Assembly: GCF_001305595.1 (NCBI RefSeq)
Contig: NZ_CP012408.1
Coordinates: 19,027-83,026 of the forward strand
Direction: 5' to 3'
From: Azospirillum thiophilum
Lineage (GTDB): Bacteria; Pseudomonadota; Alphaproteobacteria; Azospirillales; Azospirillaceae
DNA: 64,000 nucleotides
Part shown: positions 1-9,603 of the stretch, in pieces
How positions within the stretch are numbered: the stretch's first letter is position 1
Layout of the letters: the number at the start of each line of letters is the position of its first letter
Position numbers and translations under genes: made by a program
The notes under the pieces: generated by a model
What the model saw: the letters and a program-made list of their open reading frames with translations, nothing else
Told to the model about the DNA's origin: nothing
The model's database searches: none

Positions 1-1
1 G

Positions 2-1084
2 GCTGAGAGCATCAAGGCACGCGTTCAGGCGGCTCAGACGCGTGCCGCGCTGGCCGCCACCAGGGAACTGATCGTGCTCTACTGGGAGATTGGCCGGGAG
101 ATCCTGGACCGACAGGAGCGACAGGGATGGGGTGCCAAGGTCATCGAGCGGTTGGCCGCTGACCTGCGAACCGCCTTCCCGACGATGAAGGGCTTCTCGC
201 GCACGAACCTGCTATACATGCGTTCCTTCGCGGCCGGCTGGCCTGACCGAGAAATTGTCCCACAACTTGCGGGACGATTGCCGTGGGGGCACAATCGAGT
301 CCTCCTCGACAAGGTGAACGATGCCGACGCGCGCCGCTGGTATGCTGCGGCCGCCATTGAGCATGGTTGGAGCCGTGACATGCTGGTGCACCGGATCGAG
401 CACCGGCTGCGCGAGCGGCTGGGCAACACGTCCGACAACTTCGGCGTCACGCTGCCGGCTCTGCAATCTGATCTGGCGCGCCAGACCTTCAAGGATCCCT
501 ACCTGCTCGACTTCCTCACGCTGGCACCGGAAGCGCGTGAACGGGATCTCGAACGCGGTTTGCAGGAGCACCTCAAGAAGTTCCTCCTGGAACTCGGCAA
601 AGGCTTCGCCTTCATGGGCACGCAGTACCCGCTGCAGGTCGGTGACCGCGAATTCTACATCGATATGCTGTTCTTTCACACCCGACTGATGTGCCACATC
701 GTGATCGAGTTGAAGGTTGGCGAGTTCAAGCCGGAACATACCGGCAAGATGAACTTCTACCTGAATGCCGTGGACGATCTGCTCAAGGGGCCGGGGCACA
801 ATCGCAGCATTGGCCTGATCCTGTGCAAGGAGAAGGACCACCTCGTCGTCCAGTACGCCCTTCACGGTGTCGAGACACCAATCGGGGTGGCCGAATACGT
901 GGTCGGCTCGCCACTTCCTGAGACGCTGTCCGACATGCTGCCGACGGTCGAGGAATTTGAGGCGCAACTCGGCGAAGCATCATCCCCGGAACCGCCGGCG
1001 TCCTATGGCGGTCATGATGCGCAAAGCAAAGCCGAGGACCGAAATGATATGTCGGAGGACTCCGAGGTTCGTCCCGGCGGCTGA
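2..1084 (+). CDS. DUF1016/YhcG-type PD-(D/E)XK nuclease, 5' end outside window
   Basis: The reading frame is open from base 2, so the N-terminus lies upstream of the window. An internal GTG at 74 is not needed as a start, because the residues before it (ending RELIVLYWEIG) fit the usual DUF1016 N-terminal domain. The N-terminal helical region (about residues 1-150) is followed by a PD-(D/E)XK-like nuclease domain with the core FYIDMLFFHTR and HIVIELKVGEF (D and ExK). Members are usually single genes found near restriction-modification or defence loci; the biochemical role is poorly known. The low-complexity tail after residue ~325 is not typical. Bases 254-283 are identical to a copy at 58179-58208. 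Family assignment is strong; function is inferred. Confidence 0.85.
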   Translation, partial: AESIKARVQAAQTRAALAATRELIVLYWEIGREILDRQERQGWGAKVIERLAADLRTAFPTMKGFSRTNLLYMRSFAAGWPDREIVPQLAGRLPWGHNRVLLDKVNDADARRWYAAAAIEHGWSRDMLVHRIEHRLRERLGNTSDNFGVTLPALQSDLARQTFKDPYLLDFLTLAPEARERDLERGLQEHLKKFLLELGKGFAFMGTQYPLQVGDREFYIDMLFFHTRLMCHIVIELKVGEFKPEHTGKMNFYLNAVDDLLKGPGHNRSIGLILCKEKDHLVVQYALHGVETPIGVAEYVVGSPLPETLSDMLPTVEEFEAQLGEASSPEPPASYGGHDAQSKAEDRNDMSEDSEVRPGG

Positions 1085-1257
1085 ACCTGCCGAAGCGGCC
1101 TTCGATTGGTCGATGACGCTGGATGCGGTTGGCGTCAAGGGCCGGCCAGCCATGATCCAGTTGCCAGCGGGCGTGGCGTACAGGTGGGCATCTATGTCGA
1201 TCTGACACAGAACCGGAACCCTGGGGCTGGATGTGTCTACTTCCGAAAGTTGGCAGG

Positions 1258-1788
1258 TCAGCCTATCCTGCCTTCGCTCTGTGCTATCGCCATCTCGATG
1301 ACTTGGAATACCGTCGGTTCGACTCTCGGAACCTGCTGGGAGAGATCATGCAGAAAATCCCGACCATTGATTTCTTCAGTTTCCATGAGCAATTCAGCAA
1401 GAAGTTCGACGAACTTCCAAACATGGCCTAATCCCAGAAAATGTCTGGCAACAGCGACATAGAGTGGGAACTGGCCATCATGCCCCAACTCATGAAGATG
1501 AACTGAAGCATTATCCTGATCTCCAAAGTATCCTTCTGAGCCTTCCTTGTGAGCGACGCCGAGTTTCTCTGCGTGTAGACGATCGGCAGCCAAGCCGGCG
1601 GCCGCGACCAGAGCCCCGCCTCTATGCGATTCCATCGTTGGAGGATTGGGGACCTCGTATTCCGTGTGTCCCTGGCTGTCGGCATTCGCGACGCAGGCCA
1701 CCCTGGTCACCCTGAAGCCGTTGGCCATCGCCATCACCGCGTGACCAGCCTCATGATAGGCTATGATGGCCGTTTGCTCTCTCGACAT
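1258..1788 (-). CDS. M41 (FtsH-like) peptidase-domain protein
   Basis: A 176-residue protein with AYHEAGHAVMA at residues ~9-19, the HExxH zinc-binding signature in the context seen in FtsH-type M41 peptidases. There is no AAA+ ATPase domain, so this is a free-standing peptidase-like domain much shorter than FtsH (about 600 residues). The start at 1788 is supported by a GGAG about 7 bases upstream. A following stretch (GGALVAAAGLAADRL) resembles the FtsH peptidase helix after the active site. Substrate unknown. Similar short M41-like proteins occur in phage and plasmid regions, so a regulatory protease role is possible but inferred. Confidence 0.65.
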   Translation of the reverse strand: MSREQTAIIAYHEAGHAVMAMANGFRVTRVACVANADSQGHTEYEVPNPPTMESHRGGALVAAAGLAADRLHAEKLGVAHKEGSEGYFGDQDNASVHLHELGHDGQFPLYVAVARHFLGLGHVWKFVELLAELLMETEEINGRDFLHDLSQQVPRVEPTVFQVIEMAIAQSEGRIG

Positions 1789-1854
1789 GGGACTCTCCGG
1801 TGAACGCTGGTTGTGGGAGGCATCGGTTGATGGGATTGCCGGGTTTGAACGGCA

Positions 1855-2409
1855 TCAGCCGGCTTCCTGGGCAGCGATCGCGAACCACTGTTCAAGCGGC
1901 ATACGATCCCGGGTTGGCCGGCCAGGCACCGTCAACGGTCCGCCCAGGATCGCCTCTCCCCGGCGGACCCAGCGATGTATCCTGAAGGTGGCCTGGCCGG
2001 AGCCGATCCCGGACCCCGCCCAGTGCTGTTGCAACGTTTCCGCCGACAGCGTTGGCGCGAGAACGCTTCCGCACCGGCTGCAGGTCTGCACCGCCACGCC
2101 ATCGCGAACCTGGAACCATGGCAGGGGCACACGCCGCTCGGCGCTGCGGCGAAGCGAATCCGCGATGTCGAGCGGAAGGAGCCCCGCATCGCCATGCCTC
2201 GTGCCGAGGATGAGGAGAGCGCGATAGGTGTTAGGTAAACAACGGGAAGGGTGAACTGAACCGGAACGGCGGCTTGTCTGCTGGACTCCCACGCGACTGT
2301 CCGGGAAACCGACCTTTGGCGGCCAGTTCGGAAACTGTCCGGCAACATCCGCTTTTGACGGGTTTCCGGACAACTTGAATGCCGGACGGGATGACGGACA
2401 GGAAGGCAC
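1855..2409 (-). CDS. Hypothetical protein with CxxC motif, 5' part overlapping an inverted-repeat element
   Basis: The downstream 120 codons look protein-like (PLPWFQVRDG, then CSRCGS, then a basic segment ending AIAAQEAG) and include one CxxC that could bind metal. The first ~55 codons lie inside the 2206-2482 inverted-repeat element and look non-native. I therefore read this as a gene whose 5' end was replaced or truncated by the element; the true start is unknown. No family recognised. Confidence 0.35.
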   Translation of the reverse strand: MPSCPSSRPAFKLSGNPSKADVAGQFPNWPPKVGFPDSRVGVQQTSRRSGSVHPSRCLPNTYRALLILGTRHGDAGLLPLDIADSLRRSAERRVPLPWFQVRDGVAVQTCSRCGSVLAPTLSAETLQQHWAGSGIGSGQATFRIHRWVRRGEAILGGPLTVPGRPTRDRMPLEQWFAIAAQEAG

Positions 2410-2482
2410 ATCCCGGTGTTCTCAGCCCGTTCTACCTTAGCGTTGTTTGCCTAACACCTATCGCGCTCTCCTCAGCATCCTC
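2206..2482. repeat. Inverted-repeat element (MITE-like), ~277 bp
   Basis: The left arm at 2206-2244 (GAGGATGAGGAGAGC... ending AAACAACG) recurs inverted at 2441-2482 with one substitution and a 3-base insertion. The core AGGAGAGCGCGATAGGTG is identical in both arms. The ~196-bp interior has no convincing gene and carries GTCCGG/TTTCCGG-type repeats. The structure fits a small non-autonomous transposable element, but I saw no clear target-site duplication. Confidence 0.55.
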
Positions 2483-2589
2483 CAGTCGTCCTTGAGGTCT
2501 CGCCAGGATCCCGGAGAACACCAGCCGACGTGCTGGATGGTGTCCGTATCGTCGCGGAAGATGAAGGGCATCGCTCTTCAATTTTCTTG

Positions 2590-4134
2590 TCAGGGATGGA
2601 GGGTGAGCAACTGCTCCAGGACAAGATTCCAGTCTTTGTTCCGTGCTCCGAGCGCTGCGTTGAACCCGCGCTTCCCAATGAGATCGATCATCACTTGGTG
2701 TGCGTTGCGGACATTGGAAGGGTTGTGAGAAACCACCCCCAGGGGCACCGGGTATCCGGTGCCGTAGGCAAGCGGAGTGTGGACCAACGCCACGAAGCAG
2801 CATCCAGGGACTAGGAGCATCTCGAACGAAGGCGGGAGTGATTGCAAACCGCCTTTATGCGTGAGGATCGTGTCGAACAGCATCGAAAACCGACGGGCGA
2901 GATCCTGCTCGTTCTGGGAGACCAGAACCACCTCGAAGCCATCGGCCCCCTCCCGGTGCTCGGCGCTGGTCATGGGTGAGCCGCGCTCGCCGGCGTCCGG
3001 CGCCGCGCGTCGAAGTTGGCTCCGCAATATCTCGACAAGACCCTTCATCTCCGCCGAACATCCCCAATGGGGAATCGAGGGTTTCCACCAGATCGCGGCC
3101 GGCGGCCGCGCCGATCCGGGCTGCGCCGCCTTCCATTGGGTGATCGTCTCGACGATCCGCTTCCGGTTGGCCGGTGTCCAGATCGTGCCCGCAACACGCA
3201 GGGTCGATGCCTTGCCGGAAGCATCAGACTGCATCCGTATTCGGTCAAGCAGCGCCTCCGGGTTGAAGCCGTCCCGCCACTGGAACGGAGAGACCTGTTC
3301 AGGCGCACATTCGACCAGGAGACGGAACGCCTTCTCCGTAGAGTCATCGGAGACGATGGTGCTCTCCAGCAGATCGGTGCAGGCACGGACCACGTCCGAA
3401 CGCTCTCGCAGGGCCGCCGCAGACATCCAGTTACCGAGGTCCGGATTGACTTCGTTGTCCTCGGTCAGGCGGACGCTGACGGGCACCAGGGTCCAGACCC
3501 GATCACGGGGCTGCACGTCGTCGACGCTGTAGAGATGCTTGATCGGATCGTTGATGTTCTTCCGGTTCGCCTGGATTTCGTCGAAGGTCCGATGGAAGAC
3601 CTTGCGAATCCGATCCACCGGTGACGAGACGGTTTCCTCGTCCGTCACCTTCAGCAGGGGGAAGCCCCGTTCGAAATTGCCAAGCGGCCGGTGACGCACC
3701 GACTGAAACGAAATCAGGTCGAAGGTCTCCCATGCATGCGTCGTCTCGACTTCCCCGATGCGAGGTCGGCCGAAGCCGTCATCGAACAGTCTGCGCCCCT
3801 GTGCCGACAGGTGAATGCGCCCGGTCTTGCGTTCGACGAATCCCAGGTCATAGGCTCGATTGATGACGTAATCACGCTCCGTTACCGAAAACCCGAAGAA
3901 GTCTCCGATTTCCGGTTCCGAAAGATCATCGATCTCGTAAAGCAGCCGCAGCAGAAATTCTACGGGCAAAGGCACATTGCTGAGAACGGCTGCCTTGTAG
4001 CGGATGCTGTATACGCGACACGGCAGGCGAACATCCAGGCGGTTGAGTTCCAACGCTCCGTCGTTTTCCCCGTCAACATCCTCCGCGTCATCGAAGGGAT
4101 CCCCGAAATCGGGGTCGAATGCCGATTCTGACAT
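2590..4134 (-). CDS. Winged-helix protein, partner of NERD-kinase-helicase
   Basis: A 514-residue protein of unrecognised family. Residues ~55-130 (FLLRLLYEIDDLSEPEIGDFFG, then ending HLSAQGRRLF) look like a winged helix-turn-helix; the N-terminus is acidic. The rest is alpha/beta without a motif I can name, with a hydrophobic segment near the C-terminus (MLLVPGCCFVALVHTPLAYG). The ATG at 4134 has a GGAGAGG ~10 bases upstream. It lies 6 bp after the stop of the 4141-9366 gene, so the two are almost certainly co-transcribed. It could be a DNA-binding, sensor or effector subunit; this is inferred from linkage only. Confidence 0.75.
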   Translation of the reverse strand: MSESAFDPDFGDPFDDAEDVDGENDGALELNRLDVRLPCRVYSIRYKAAVLSNVPLPVEFLLRLLYEIDDLSEPEIGDFFGFSVTERDYVINRAYDLGFVERKTGRIHLSAQGRRLFDDGFGRPRIGEVETTHAWETFDLISFQSVRHRPLGNFERGFPLLKVTDEETVSSPVDRIRKVFHRTFDEIQANRKNINDPIKHLYSVDDVQPRDRVWTLVPVSVRLTEDNEVNPDLGNWMSAAALRERSDVVRACTDLLESTIVSDDSTEKAFRLLVECAPEQVSPFQWRDGFNPEALLDRIRMQSDASGKASTLRVAGTIWTPANRKRIVETITQWKAAQPGSARPPAAIWWKPSIPHWGCSAEMKGLVEILRSQLRRAAPDAGERGSPMTSAEHREGADGFEVVLVSQNEQDLARRFSMLFDTILTHKGGLQSLPPSFEMLLVPGCCFVALVHTPLAYGTGYPVPLGVVSHNPSNVRNAHQVMIDLIGKRGFNAALGARNKDWNLVLEQLLTLHP

Positions 4135-4140
4135 CGTCCG

Positions 4141-7100
4141 TTACCTCTCCTCCGCATCGTGGAACGCGGCAAGCCCTTCCGCCTGCAAGCCGCGCGCCTT
4201 GCTTGCCACCGCCGCCATGGGGCTTCCCGCCGGCCAGCCTTTCGACGTCCCGACGATGACGAGGCGGTCCATGGCGCGAGACAAGGCGACGTTGATCCGG
4301 TGCGGCTGGGACAGGAAGCCCTGCTTGATGGTCTTGCCGGCGTCGCCTTGCGGACCGTCTTCGTTGTTGCGGACCAGCGACAGGATCACCATCAGGTTTT
4401 CCTTGCCCTGGTAACTGTCGACCGTATCGACCCGGATCGATTCGCGCAGGGCCAGGCTGATCCTCGCCGACAGAAGGCTCTTCTTGATCAGATTCACCTG
4501 AGCCATGTAGGTGCAGATGATCCCGATCGGATATTCCAACGGCTTGTCCGCTGCCTTGTTCGTCTGCAGCCATGCCTGGAAGGGCTCATGCCGGTCGAGA
4601 TCGCGCAGCAGCCGCATGACGGCGCGCTCCTCGGCGGTGTTCTGCCGGCTTTTGGAGTGCTTCACCTCGGTGTCGAAAGCACGGGCGCCGGCTTTTGCCG
4701 TGTCGATCCACACCACGGCCTTGGACAGGTTCCCGGGCCAGGTCCCCTCCTGGACCTTGGGGGCTGCCCGTCCGTGCTTCAGCGGCGAGTCCCGGTAGAA
4801 GACCTCCGACACCAGGCGTCCGATCGGCTCGATCATGCGGTACTGGATCCGAAGCGTCTGGCCGACGGCTCGGCCGTACGGTGACGTGAAGGTGCGCTCG
4901 AAATCGCTGCGACGGACTTCCTCCCGCGGAATGCCGATGCGCTTCGCCGTCTCCGCGACGTATTCGCCCACATGGAAGGGCGGCAGTTGCATGTGGTCGC
5001 CGACGAGAATGACACGCTTGCCGGACTGCATCGGCACCGCCAGTTCACCAGCCGTGCAACGGGCGGCTTCGTCGATGATGACGAGGTCGAAGTTGGACTT
5101 GAGGCCGAGCGAAAGGCTGCCCAATCCAACGCAGGTGCCGCAGACGATCTGCCGCGTGCCGACCAGAAACTCCTCGAAGTTGCGATGGCGCGAGCCGACG
5201 TGACCGATCCAGTCGTCCATCAGGTCGACGGCCGAGACCAGGCGGCGCAGTTGATCCGGCATGATGGGCATTTGCTGCTTGCGGGCGAGCGCTTCGGCGA
5301 GGACCTCGAAGGTGTTCGGCTCTCCAAGATCCAGGACTTGCTTCTTGCGCACCGGGATGTCGCTCTGCAACTCATCCTCGGCATCGGGGAAGTCTTCGTC
5401 GTTCAGAGCCTCGGCGACCCATTCAGGGTCGTCCGCATCGCCGGCGGTAGCGGCATCCTGGCCGGTTGCATCCTGGCTGGCCCCTTCCAGACCTGCGTTT
5501 TCGTCATTGTTGATGAAGACCTGGGGAACCGCGAGGTAACCGACGGCGGCAATCTCGTATGCCGACAAGCCGATGTTGGCGAGCAGCCGGAACACGGTGT
5601 CCTCCAGTTCGGCCCGTTCTCCGCTTCCCCGTCGGTTGCGGTCATTCTCCGGCCTCGGGCCGTGCTTCTGCTCGCTGGCCAGGGCGCCGAGTTTCTTCAG
5701 GACGGGCCGGACCGCGGTCACGAGATGGTGGAAGGACTCCAGGTAGGATGTCCGCAGCCCGAGCCGCTCTCCAACCACCATGATCTTTTCCTTGAGGCGA
5801 GCGCGGAACTCATCGCGGTAGCGCTGCTCCAGGCTGTCCTTATGATAGGGGCGCACCGTATCGGACAGGTCGTTCTTGTACCCGACCCGGACCAGGCTGA
5901 TGGTTTCCCCGGCTTCCGCGAAAAGGTCGATGACACCCTTGGCGGCGTTGTCCACCGCTTCGTGCGCTTGGCTCGCCAGAAGGATGCGACGGGCGCCGCC
6001 CACGGTCAGCGCGTGGTGGATGATGGCCGCGATGAAGGTCGTCTTCCCCGTTCCCGGCGGGCCTTGAAGAAGGCCCAGCGGGCCGGTCGTCCAGAGGATC
6101 TGGAAGGCTTGAACCTGGGATTCGTTGAGGCGGTATCGACCTTCGAGGTACTTGCCGTCGGGCACGGCCGCACCCTTCACGCTTATGGGCCAGACGGAAT
6201 CCCGGTGGGTGAAGTGGTCCACCAGGTTCTTGATGGCGGCATCGCCGCCGAGGATGCGGGTGATCGCACGTTCCCGTCGGTTGCGGCTTTCTATGGATTT
6301 CCGGCTCTCGAACCGCAGGCGGTTCCCCAGGGCGAACAGGTTCGAACCGTCGAAGGATCGGTAACGGGGCGAGTCGATCGCGGCCAGGTTGCCCCGGGTG
6401 GCGCCGACATCCAGCACCCCGACATGGACCCAGTCGCCGTGCCGGTTCGGCGTCTTCACACTGACCCGGTCGTCGGCATCGAACTCCAAGGCTCCGTGCA
6501 GCATTCGGCAACGGATCAGGATGAGTTTGCGGGAGATGGAAAAGTCGACCTCATGGTCGATGTGCGCTTCGACCACGTCCTCCAGTTCGACGTCCATGAG
6601 CGTGCGCCACAGACCCGCGACATCGACGGCCGGCGTCCCGGCCGGCGGTCGGCCGGTCGCTGCGGCTTCGGCCTCTTCGTCCAGGTTGAAGTCGGTATCG
6701 AGCCCGTCTTCGATCCCGGTTTCCTCATCCGCTACCGGATCCGCAGCCTGCCCGCCTTTGCGCGACTGGAGTTCGGCAGCGACCTCCGGCAGATCGAGCA
6801 ATGGGCGCACGCTTTCCGGGTCGGTGAACATTCCCCTCTGGAAGAGGATGGTGGCCGCGACACCGCAGCAGCGATGACGCTGCGCCAAGCCGACCTCGTC
6901 CTGCGACAACGCGAGTGCAGACACCCGCCAGGGCCGGCCTTCGCGGGTGAGATGGATGGCGAGGCGGGCGCTGGCCCCCGTCACCGTCACCATCCTCTCG
7001 CCCACTTGGCGCCGCACGCCGATGTGGTATTCGCCGGCATCCGGCCGCAGCAGGAAGTCGTCGGAGACGCCTTCGGGGATGGCGATGGTCAGGAGCAGCC

Positions 7101-9366
7101 CGCCGTTCCCGCGAGGCCGTCGCAAGGCGCTCAAGGCATCCGCGAGCGGTGCCAAGGTGGCGAAGACGGGTTCCTTTTCCCGGCAGGTGCCGAATGCCTG
7201 CGCCAGTGGAGCCAGGCTCTCCGGTTCCAGTTCGCACCGTTCCAGCAGTTTCTCGGCGATCACCAGCACGCCGCACCGGTCGCGTTGGAAAGCCGTGGCG
7301 GGTTCTCTCGGTGCGTATTCCAGGGTGTAGCGCTCTCCCTCCCCCGGTCCGGGCAGGTCGACGACGTCGATCAGAACCGGGGTCACCGCGGCCGCCCTCC
7401 CCCCGTCGGAAGTGGCGCCAGGATCGGCGGCGGTATCCCTCGGTGGACAGAGGATGTTGGCCGGGGACAAATCGCCATGCGCCAGATCCTGGGCATGCAG
7501 GCCATCGACGATGCCGATCAGGCGTAGCAGAAAGTCGACGATCGCCGGCGTGCCCTGCAAGGGGCCGGTGTCCTTCGGGGCAGTTAGCAGGTCCTGAAGC
7601 GACGGGCCTTCCACCCAATCCATCACGACGGCCACGCGGTCGATAAGGTAGGAGACATCCCGGATGCGGCAGATACCGTCAAGGGCGAGGTCGGCCAAGT
7701 CCCGGGCCCGTTGGCAAAAGGCGAGGAGCCGGGAGCCGTCGGTCCTTTCTTCCAACCAGTTAACACGGTTCCACAATTTTACCGCAAGTTGATCGCCGTC
7801 TTCGACAGAACGGTAGAGCCTGCCGCGTTCGCTGGACGAAATCGTCTTGACGGATGGATAAGTCTCCATGAATTCGATCAGGTCTTCATGGGTGCGGAAC
7901 CGATGCAGACGTTCGAGCGTCTCCGCGTCCGCCTGGAGCGGCTTGGTCGCCACGTTGAAGGCGTCCAGCATGGCCTGGGCGTTGGGGAAGCGTTTCCTGA
8001 CATCGGGATCCAGCGCCTGTTCCAGCCACGGGTGGAGGCTGGCGAACGAGCCGTTCGAATCGGCGGCAGGGGCCCAAATCGCGCTTGCGCCTTGAACAGC
8101 GTCCGGCTCACGGCCAAGCAGAAGCCGATGGGCGACGCAGCCGAGCAGGAAGACGTCCTTGGCGAAGGGGCTGCTGACCTGCCCGGACTGCGTTTCCGGA
8201 TAGGACACTGGCTTTGCCAGCAGGGAGTACCGGTCCTCGGCGATCGTCCTGCCTTCGGGAATGCGGGCGGCGAACAGGTGGGAGAAGCGCACGGTGGACG
8301 GCAATTCAACCCAGACGCTGTGATCTCCGATGTCGCAGTGGGAGACGTCGAGCGCGTGCATGCGAGCGGCGTTGGCGAGCATGGTGCGCACGAGGTCGAT
8401 GCGCACGTTCTTCGCCATCGTCCGGCCCTCGCCGGACATGAAGCGGCTGAGGCGCTGGGTTTGGCGCCGGCGCTCGAAGATCTCCCAGTAGCGCAGCCCC
8501 TTTTCCGGGTCGGTGACCTTCTGGCGGAGCAGCGCATATTCCATGTCCTGGCTGCGCTCCAGGAGGTGGTTCAGCACCGTCCGTTCGCGACCGATGATGC
8601 CGGCGCGCCCTTCGGCACTGTAGAATTTCGGGTCGCACTTGGAAAAATCCCAGTACCGCAGCAGGCCGCTGGTATCGGCGGCCTCTGTCTCCTGGGCATC
8701 GTACTCGGCATAGATCTCGCCATGCCGGTGGATGACATCGGACACCACGCGATAGGCATCGAAAATCCGGTTGCGCGGCTTGAAGTAGTTTCCGCTGCAG
8801 AAAATCTGGTCGAATCGCGCCTTCCAGGGACCGCCCTTCCTGGTCAGCGCTTGTTCGGGTTTCGTTACCCCCCGGTTCGTCAGCGCCCGATTTCTCTTTT
8901 CGACGTCGACGATCATCTTGCAGAAGTCGTCGATACCGAAGACGAAACGACGTTCTCTTTCATGAATTTTTCGGAAGTCAACTGAACCGACCATGATGAC
9001 ACAGGAGTCGATCCGCGGCACCGCGTCCTTGACGCGCATATGAGTCAAGTGTCGGTTTATCATGCTGGAAAGGACGCGCGCATTATTATTGATTTTATGG
9101 ACCGGCGATGCCCCCATATCCTTGTTGTTCTGATACCATTTTTGGCCATCGGACGCGACTTGACCACCCCACTCCTTGATGTCGGCGATGACGATGCGGT
9201 CGTCGAGCACGATGACGACATCGATCTCTTTCGGGTGGGTGTCCGGGGTGGCGGCTTCCAGGTTGGCATAGCCGTACCAGTGTGGCGGCAGCAACTTCGA
9301 CAGCGTATCGATCCCGGCCACTTCTCGATGGTGGATCCCTTCGGCCTTGAGGGGAGTGATCAGCAT
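4141..9366 (-). CDS. NERD nuclease - tandem kinase-like - SF1 helicase fusion protein
   Basis: A very large protein (1741 residues from ATG 9366; a TTG nine codons upstream is less likely). Residues ~10-160 form a NERD-type nuclease domain (EIDVVIV then IADIKEW). Residues ~240-480 are kinase-like with HCDIGDHS, where the catalytic-loop Asn is missing, followed by a typical helix (DVFLLGCVAHRLLLG). Residues ~500-750 form a second kinase-like domain with AVKL lysine and HGDLSPANIL, which looks intact. The C-terminal half is an SF1 helicase of UPF1/Dna2 type: GPPGTGKTT (~1102-1110), DEAA, GDHMQLPP, QYRM, VDTVDSYQGKE and NVALSRA. It is followed 6 bp later by the 514-residue gene and preceded by an XRE-like regulator on the same strand. 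NERD plus kinase recalls PglW of phage-growth-limitation/BREX-like systems, but the helicase fusion is different. A role in anti-phage defence is inference. Confidence 0.85.
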   Translation of the reverse strand: MLITPLKAEGIHHREVAGIDTLSKLLPPHWYGYANLEAATPDTHPKEIDVVIVLDDRIVIADIKEWGGQVASDGQKWYQNNKDMGASPVHKINNNARVLSSMINRHLTHMRVKDAVPRIDSCVIMVGSVDFRKIHERERRFVFGIDDFCKMIVDVEKRNRALTNRGVTKPEQALTRKGGPWKARFDQIFCSGNYFKPRNRIFDAYRVVSDVIHRHGEIYAEYDAQETEAADTSGLLRYWDFSKCDPKFYSAEGRAGIIGRERTVLNHLLERSQDMEYALLRQKVTDPEKGLRYWEIFERRRQTQRLSRFMSGEGRTMAKNVRIDLVRTMLANAARMHALDVSHCDIGDHSVWVELPSTVRFSHLFAARIPEGRTIAEDRYSLLAKPVSYPETQSGQVSSPFAKDVFLLGCVAHRLLLGREPDAVQGASAIWAPAADSNGSFASLHPWLEQALDPDVRKRFPNAQAMLDAFNVATKPLQADAETLERLHRFRTHEDLIEFMETYPSVKTISSSERGRLYRSVEDGDQLAVKLWNRVNWLEERTDGSRLLAFCQRARDLADLALDGICRIRDVSYLIDRVAVVMDWVEGPSLQDLLTAPKDTGPLQGTPAIVDFLLRLIGIVDGLHAQDLAHGDLSPANILCPPRDTAADPGATSDGGRAAAVTPVLIDVVDLPGPGEGERYTLEYAPREPATAFQRDRCGVLVIAEKLLERCELEPESLAPLAQAFGTCREKEPVFATLAPLADALSALRRPRGNGGLLLTIAIPEGVSDDFLLRPDAGEYHIGVRRQVGERMVTVTGASARLAIHLTREGRPWRVSALALSQDEVGLAQRHRCCGVAATILFQRGMFTDPESVRPLLDLPEVAAELQSRKGGQAADPVADEETGIEDGLDTDFNLDEEAEAAATGRPPAGTPAVDVAGLWRTLMDVELEDVVEAHIDHEVDFSISRKLILIRCRMLHGALEFDADDRVSVKTPNRHGDWVHVGVLDVGATRGNLAAIDSPRYRSFDGSNLFALGNRLRFESRKSIESRNRRERAITRILGGDAAIKNLVDHFTHRDSVWPISVKGAAVPDGKYLEGRYRLNESQVQAFQILWTTGPLGLLQGPPGTGKTTFIAAIIHHALTVGGARRILLASQAHEAVDNAAKGVIDLFAEAGETISLVRVGYKNDLSDTVRPYHKDSLEQRYRDEFRARLKEKIMVVGERLGLRTSYLESFHHLVTAVRPVLKKLGALASEQKHGPRPENDRNRRGSGERAELEDTVFRLLANIGLSAYEIAAVGYLAVPQVFINNDENAGLEGASQDATGQDAATAGDADDPEWVAEALNDEDFPDAEDELQSDIPVRKKQVLDLGEPNTFEVLAEALARKQQMPIMPDQLRRLVSAVDLMDDWIGHVGSRHRNFEEFLVGTRQIVCGTCVGLGSLSLGLKSNFDLVIIDEAARCTAGELAVPMQSGKRVILVGDHMQLPPFHVGEYVAETAKRIGIPREEVRRSDFERTFTSPYGRAVGQTLRIQYRMIEPIGRLVSEVFYRDSPLKHGRAAPKVQEGTWPGNLSKAVVWIDTAKAGARAFDTEVKHSKSRQNTAEERAVMRLLRDLDRHEPFQAWLQTNKAADKPLEYPIGIICTYMAQVNLIKKSLLSARISLALRESIRVDTVDSYQGKENLMVILSLVRNNEDGPQGDAGKTIKQGFLSQPHRINVALSRAMDRLVIVGTSKGWPAGSPMAAVASKARGLQAEGLAAFHDAEER

Positions 9367-9421
9367 GTTCTGTCTCTGGCTGCGATGCAGCAACAGGTGG
9401 TAGGCGGCTCTGGTTCGTTGG

Positions 9422-9451
9422 ATAATGGATGCTGTCTTGGTTTGGTGGCAA
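9422..9451 (-). promoter_or_regulatory. Possible sigma-70-type promoter for the NERD-kinase-helicase operon
   Basis: On the minus strand a TTGCCA (9446-9451) and a CATTAT (9422-9427) are separated by 18 bp and lie about 55 bp upstream of the ATG at 9366, inside the 237-bp gap after the XRE-like regulator gene. Only pattern-based. Confidence 0.35.
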
Positions 9452-9603
9452 TAGTTAAGATTGTGCTCCCCCGCCTTCTATGGTCGGAAAAGTCGATGTC
9501 TGAAGTGCGGCTGACATCTGGCAACGGCAATGTTGTCGCGGAAAGACCATCGGAGGCAAGGAGGGGCTGCTGGATGACAGCCCTTCCCTGGCTCTCGCGT
9601 AGA

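Noticed and set aside
4972..7527. Long plus-strand open frame of 851 codons opposite the NERD-kinase-helicase gene
   Set aside because: It mirrors the codon periodicity of the minus-strand gene, which has clear helicase and kinase motifs; no domain is seen in the plus-strand translation.
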